Below are positions 59,037-64,000 of a stretch of 64,000 bases of DNA, one piece after another (the first letter of the stretch is position 1; each line of letters opens with the position of its first letter). Source of the stretch: Saururus chinensis (taxonomy: Eukaryota > Streptophyta > Magnoliopsida > Piperales > Saururaceae). The position numbers and the translations under genes are program-made. Where the stretch lies: positions 47,471,644 through 47,535,643 of the forward strand of contig CP141142.1 in the NCBI GenBank assembly GCA_035235625.1, given 5' to 3'. The notes below the pieces were generated by a model that saw nothing but the letters and a program-made list of their open reading frames with translations, was not told the origin of the DNA and did no database searches.

Positions 59037-60454
59037 CAATCAAGTGGATACATCGACAAAAATTACGTGAAATTAAAATCCCAACTAAGCATAAATTTTT
59101 ACATGTTTTCATAGCAATATTTCTTTAATGTCATTGACTATGAATGACGAGAAATTATCTAGTGAAACTATTATACAAGCTACATAGTGCATAGGTCCCT
59201 CATAGCAATCGCTTGCCCAATCATTTGTATACAATGGCAAAAACTATGCAAAATTTAAATCCCAAATAAGCACAACTTTCACACATTTTCAAATATAGCA
59301 ATGAATGTAGCTATTCACACCCCGATTATTTCCTATGTCTCTTATTTCCTATTTACCCTAACCTTACCTAATCTAATTTTTCACTTATCCCCCACCTTCA
59401 TTAACAAATCTTGATTTCATTCTACCCCACCTTCCCCTCTCCTTCTTTGTCACCGGCTGACGATGTCATCGCCACTGGTGACCCAAACTCCGCCCCCACC
59501 TCCTCGACTCCTCTCTCCCTCATCATGCCAGGCCATCATGGCGAGGCCTGGTTTGCGCACAGCCACAACTAGATCTAGCAGAGACCAAGTGACTACGGCG
59601 GGCCTAGCCAGTGTACTTAGTCAAGACTAGATCTAGCATGGCTCTTGGTCATGATGGCTCAGCCAAAGTCTGGCTTGTGCACGTAGCCGTACCGAGCCTA
59701 GTTCTTGGCCATGCATGTGCAGCCAGAGCATGGCTTGTGCATGTGGCCGCGGTCAAATCTGACCAGGATGGGTGTGGTTCTTGGCTGGGCCTGCACAGCC
59801 AGAGACTGGTCAGGCCTGTAATCTCTGGCTAGGCCTTTAGAAGTAGGAGTAACATAAGCAAAAAAACACAAGAGAAAAGAAAAAAAACAGGGCATTTTTT
59901 TAGTTTGGTTGGGGTACGGAGGAAAAAATAGGGTTCAAATAGAACTAATATATAGCAATATTTAGTTGATGCGATTGACTATGAATGCCATATCCAATGG
60001 AACCGTTGTAGGTTCCACAAGCCACATAAATATTTTTAGGTATAAGTTTTATTTTAGGTGTCATAAAAAATAAAAATAAATCTACCCACCAGGTGGTAGA
60101 ATCGTGAATTCACAACCAGAAGATGTCGAATTGGATGAGGAAGAGGATTTCAGTATTCGTTATTGAAAGATAAAATTGAGGAAGTGTACAAAGAAGAGCT
60201 GCCCAAGGAAATATGCATTCTACTCCTCCTTGTTCTAGTTGCATTTTGTGGCTCATGCTGTCATGCATTTCCTTCCTCATTTCTTTAGGGTTTGGTTAAT
60301 AATTTGTTTTCGGGAAAGGGTTATTTTGCATTGCTTCATCTTACTTGTATCTTTTTCCTGCATACCGGAAAAAAGAAAAACATGATATATAGTCTAGCAA
60401 ACCCTAATATACAACATCTTCCCCCTTGAGCTCTTCCACATATGAGCACCCGAT
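59037..60454. other. Gene-free stretch with a degenerate tandem repeat
   Basis: About 59595-59815 holds about three diverged ~70-bp units (TGGCTCTTGGTCATGATGG / TTCTTGGCCATGCATGTG / GGTTCTTGGCTGGGCCTGC, each followed by CAGCCA.AG..TGG). The rest to 60454 is unassigned; nothing gene-like is seen. Confidence 0.5.
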
Positions 60455-61267
<813 letters not shown>

Positions 61268-61284
61268 CTAGAAGTACGAAGTAA

Positions 61285-61293
61285 GTTTATATA
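61285..61293 (-). promoter_or_regulatory. TATA box of GST3
   Basis: CACTATATAAACTT on the minus strand, about 70 bp upstream of the ATG at 61216. Confidence 0.6.
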
Positions 61294-61493
61294 GTGCAAG
61301 ATATTTAGGAAATATTTTTTATGTTTCCTACTTTTCATGAACCTACTATATAAAATGCATTAGAGCCGTTAATATTTAAACATATGCACCATCGATATTA
61401 CAATTCAACGGCTATGAGGCGTTCTTTATAAGGTTCACGAAAAAAAGAGAGCATAGAAAACTCTTTCTAAGATTTACTCTTTGCAGCAGGGGC

Positions 61494-61578
61494 TACTACG
61501 TTTCTAGGCTGTTCGAGCTTTAACGGATAAGACGTCTACTCGTTTCTAGGACGTTCGAGCTTTAATGGATAAGACGTC
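61494..61578 (+). repeat. 42-bp direct duplication upstream of GST3
   Basis: Two adjacent copies contain CGTTTCTAGG, TTCGAGCTTTAA.GGATAAG and ACGTC. Each holds an AGACGTC (TGACG-like core lost), about 280-360 bp upstream of the GST3 ATG. Confidence 0.8.
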
Positions 61579-62272
61579 GTTCCTTCTGGAGTTAAGTAGA
61601 AGAGGAAGATGAGGCAAAGACCAACTTAAGAGTTCAGATAACTAGTTGGTGACAGAGTAATATGGGAACAAATATGGCATGCACGCCTAGGTATAAGGAC
61701 AGTAACACGTGTAACATTAGCAAAAAAACAGAGATGGATGTCTGAGTTTTTCAAAATTCCAAGTACGCCCACATAAATGTGAACAGCAGCCATGACTATC
61801 GTTACAAAATGCTACTTCAGAAAGCTCTAAATTATTACATATTTTATTATTTTTTTATATAATGTTTTACTAATGTAAATTACGGTGTCTGCTGTAGGTC
61901 ATCAATGATGTATATATTAACACATGTTAATACATATGTATTTGCTCATTATTCGTACTTAGTCGATCTTTATGATTGATAATTCTTGATAAAAGATATC
62001 CTTTAAGAGATGAATTTTTTTAATCTCTATGACCTAAGGTAAATTTTGAATTTACCTTAATATTAATGTTTCATGATACTTTGATGTATAGATACTACAA
62101 CAAAATTGACTATTAGCGACGCATAAAAATAGCTACTTGCAAAGTATATAAAATCGTGGCAAAAAAATCATCTATTATAGGCCATAAAATTAGTATTTCA
62201 ACACAAATAGTTCATGCAACATCCATTCACTGATATGATTTAACGGATCACATATAAGAAAATACTCTCTAT
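61579..62272. other. Gene-free spacer
   Basis: AT-rich; no gene, repeat family or signal recognised. Confidence 0.4.
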
Positions 62273-62371
62273 CCTATATTATTAGTCCTATTTAGTTTTT
62301 TAAAAATAAATTCAAATTAGTTTATTTAAAAAATGGAGCTCTGAATATAAGATGGAGCCATGGAGGGAGTA
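62273..62371. mobile_element. Stowaway-type MITE
   Basis: TACTCTCTATCCTATATTAT at the left and a diverged inverse ending TGGAGGGAGTA at the right, with the usual TTTAGTTTTTTAAAAATAAA core. Confidence 0.7.
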
Positions 62372-62679
62372 TGATATATAAATAAGCCTTACAATTAATA
62401 TTTTTACTACAACCATAACTTTTTTTTACTCCATTCACTAATTGTTATAAAAAATAATATAAAATGAGATTACTAATATGAGAAATATTTTTCTCGAATG
62501 AGACTACTAATATGAGAGAAAATAGTATTTAACTGCTCATGGTCTATAGTATACCAAAAAAATAAAAACCTTTGTCTAGAGAAAAAAAAAACAATCAAAT
62601 TTCAAATCTATGTTTGCTAAAAAATCAAATTTCTATTATATAGAACTCCATTGATTAATTTTTTACTTATAAGGAATTG

Positions 62680-64000
62680 TGTTTCACAATGCCAGTTTCA
62701 AGCTCGGATAAAGGCGAAGGGTTACATAAGGTTAACAACCGGCTATAAAAACTCTTAACAATCTCTATAGATCTTACACCACATATTCTAACTAGAGCTA
62801 GGGCAATCTCAAGAAGCGACATGTTGCACCAAAACCCAAGTGCAATGATAAGTGAGCAAGGGTTGGCTAGGGTGTCCCCTGGAAGATGCACTGCAACAAC
62901 GCCCGGTTATAATGAGAAGTGGGCAATGGTTCTCGTGTTGTAATGGACAAATGCGGGTAAAGAAGCTAGTTTAGGAGTATAAGCTTAGAGTAGCAACTTG
63001 GAATATTAGGACCTTGAAGGGTGAGGGTTTGGAGTTAGTGGAGATACTTAAGCGTAAGAGGGTTACTATAGCTTGCATGAAGGAAACAATGTTTGTAGGA
63101 GAGAAGGCTAGGGAGCTAGGTGAGGGGATTAAATTATTTTTTGTAAGTAAAGAGTCAAATAAGAATGAGGTAGGTATATGGTAGACAATTATTTGAGTAA
63201 AAACTTGGTAGGCGTCAAAAGATTTAGTGATAGGATTATATTGGGAAACTAGTGTTAAGGGAATATGTAGTTAATGTTATTAGTGTTTATGTACCGCAAG
63301 CACGATTAGGAGATAACCGTATGAAGCAAGTTTGGGAGCAAATAGACCTAGTAATGCAAGGGATACCAAATGAGAAAAAATGTTATTACAAGGGGAGATT
63401 TAAATGGGCATGTAGGTGAGAAGAGTATAGGATATGAGGGGTATATATGGAGGGTATGGTTTTGGGGAGATAAATGAGATGGACGAAGTTATCCTTCATT
63501 TTCTATAGCAAATAACCTAGGCATTGCAATTAATTACTTACTTTAAAAAGAGGGAGGAGCATTTAGTAACCTTCAAGAGTAATCTTAATAAGAGTTAATT
63601 AGATTTATTTTTAGTTAGAAGTGAGGATAGAAGGTAGTGCAAGGATTTTAAAGTTATTTTCGGTGAACCTTTAGCAATACAACATAGATTAGTTGTTTTA
63701 GATGTCTACATGAAGGGATGAAGTAAAGAAATGATAGAGTAGAGCCTAGGAAAAAATGGTAGAATTTGAAGGGTGAATTGCTCAATACATTTGTGGAGAG
63801 CTTGAGAGTGAAAGGAAACTTAAAGTTGGATGAAGAACCGATAACAATGTAGGGTAACATGGTTAATTTTATTAAAAAGTTGGGAAAAGAAGTGCTTGGT
63901 GACGCAAGGAGGGGAAATGATGTAAAAAAGAAAAACATGGTGGTGTGTGTGGAAGTGCAAAGAGTTCTTAAGGAAAAGAAATGTTCTTTTAAGGAGTGTC
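62680..64000 (+). mobile_element. Degenerate LINE-like element (endonuclease region), cut by window end
   Basis: From about 62985 a broken frame reads LRVATWNIRTLKGEGLELVE, an endonuclease/exonuclease/phosphatase start typical of plant LINE-type ORFs annotated as craniofacial-development-protein-2-like. Fragments follow in order: ISVYVPQARLGDN (about 63275), GDLNGHVGEKSIGYEG (about 63400), CKDFKVIFGEPLAIQHRLVV (about 63640) and EVQRVLKEKKCSF (about 63950). Multiple stops and shifts separate them. A reverse transcriptase would lie beyond the window. Confidence 0.7.

Noticed and set aside
62667-62891. Minus-strand ORF of 74 residues near the LINE
   Set aside because: It lies antisense to the 5' part of the degenerate LINE-like sequence and shows no domain.

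Overview
This is nuclear DNA of a flowering plant. The evidence is plant gene families with GT-AG introns (tau-class glutathione S-transferases, an F-box protein, gamma-tubulin complex protein 6, EXO70, a LysM GPI-anchored protein), Stowaway-type MITEs, and a dense mosaic of LTR and DNA transposon remnants. The sequence alone does not fix the lineage. There are no prokaryotic features, CRISPR arrays or rRNA genes.

Layout. 1-11.4 kb is nested LTR sequence: a large solo LTR (3804-11061) sits inside another LTR fragment and itself contains two further solo LTRs (6166-8516, 9012-10379), each bounded by a 5-bp target-site duplication (TSD). 12.8-15.9 kb holds two two-exon tau GST genes on the minus strand. 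16.5-21.8 kb has a TIR element, a MITE and a 3.7-kb Mutator-like element (MULE) with a degraded DUF1985-like coding stretch. 23.6-26.8 kb is a hAT-like element split by a solo LTR. 28.8-31.6 kb is an intact F-box gene with an inferred 5'UTR intron. 31.9-34.5 kb is a decayed duplicate of the gene at 40.5-42.6 kb. 35.6-39.3 kb has exon remnants of GCP6. 40.5-41.4 kb (first exon near 42.5 kb) is an unrecognised but splice-consistent gene for a 220-residue single-pass membrane protein with a proline/acidic repeat tail. 43-50 kb is AT-rich LTR-derived sequence.

The most structured locus is 50.0-59.0 kb. A MULE with about 300-bp terminal inverted repeats and a 9-bp TSD (TATAATTTA) carries captured fragments of two unrelated host genes, EXO70 (plus strand) and a LysM protein (minus strand): a Pack-MULE. 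It lies inside an LTR. Its LysM exon was later split by a solo LTR, which was in turn hit by another solo LTR, giving four insertion layers that can be peeled off by matching TSDs. Removing them returns an element of about 2.3 kb with a continuous LysM reading frame across the junction.

60.4-61.3 kb holds a third tau GST gene, closer in sequence to the first GST than its near neighbour is. The window ends in a degenerate LINE-like endonuclease region (about 62.9-64.0 kb).

Functionally intact candidates are the three GSTs (glutathione conjugation, stress and xenobiotic response), the F-box protein (substrate adaptor of SCF ubiquitin ligases) and the novel membrane protein. Everything else coding-like appears broken. 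No gag-pol is visible, and every LTR that could be delimited is solo.
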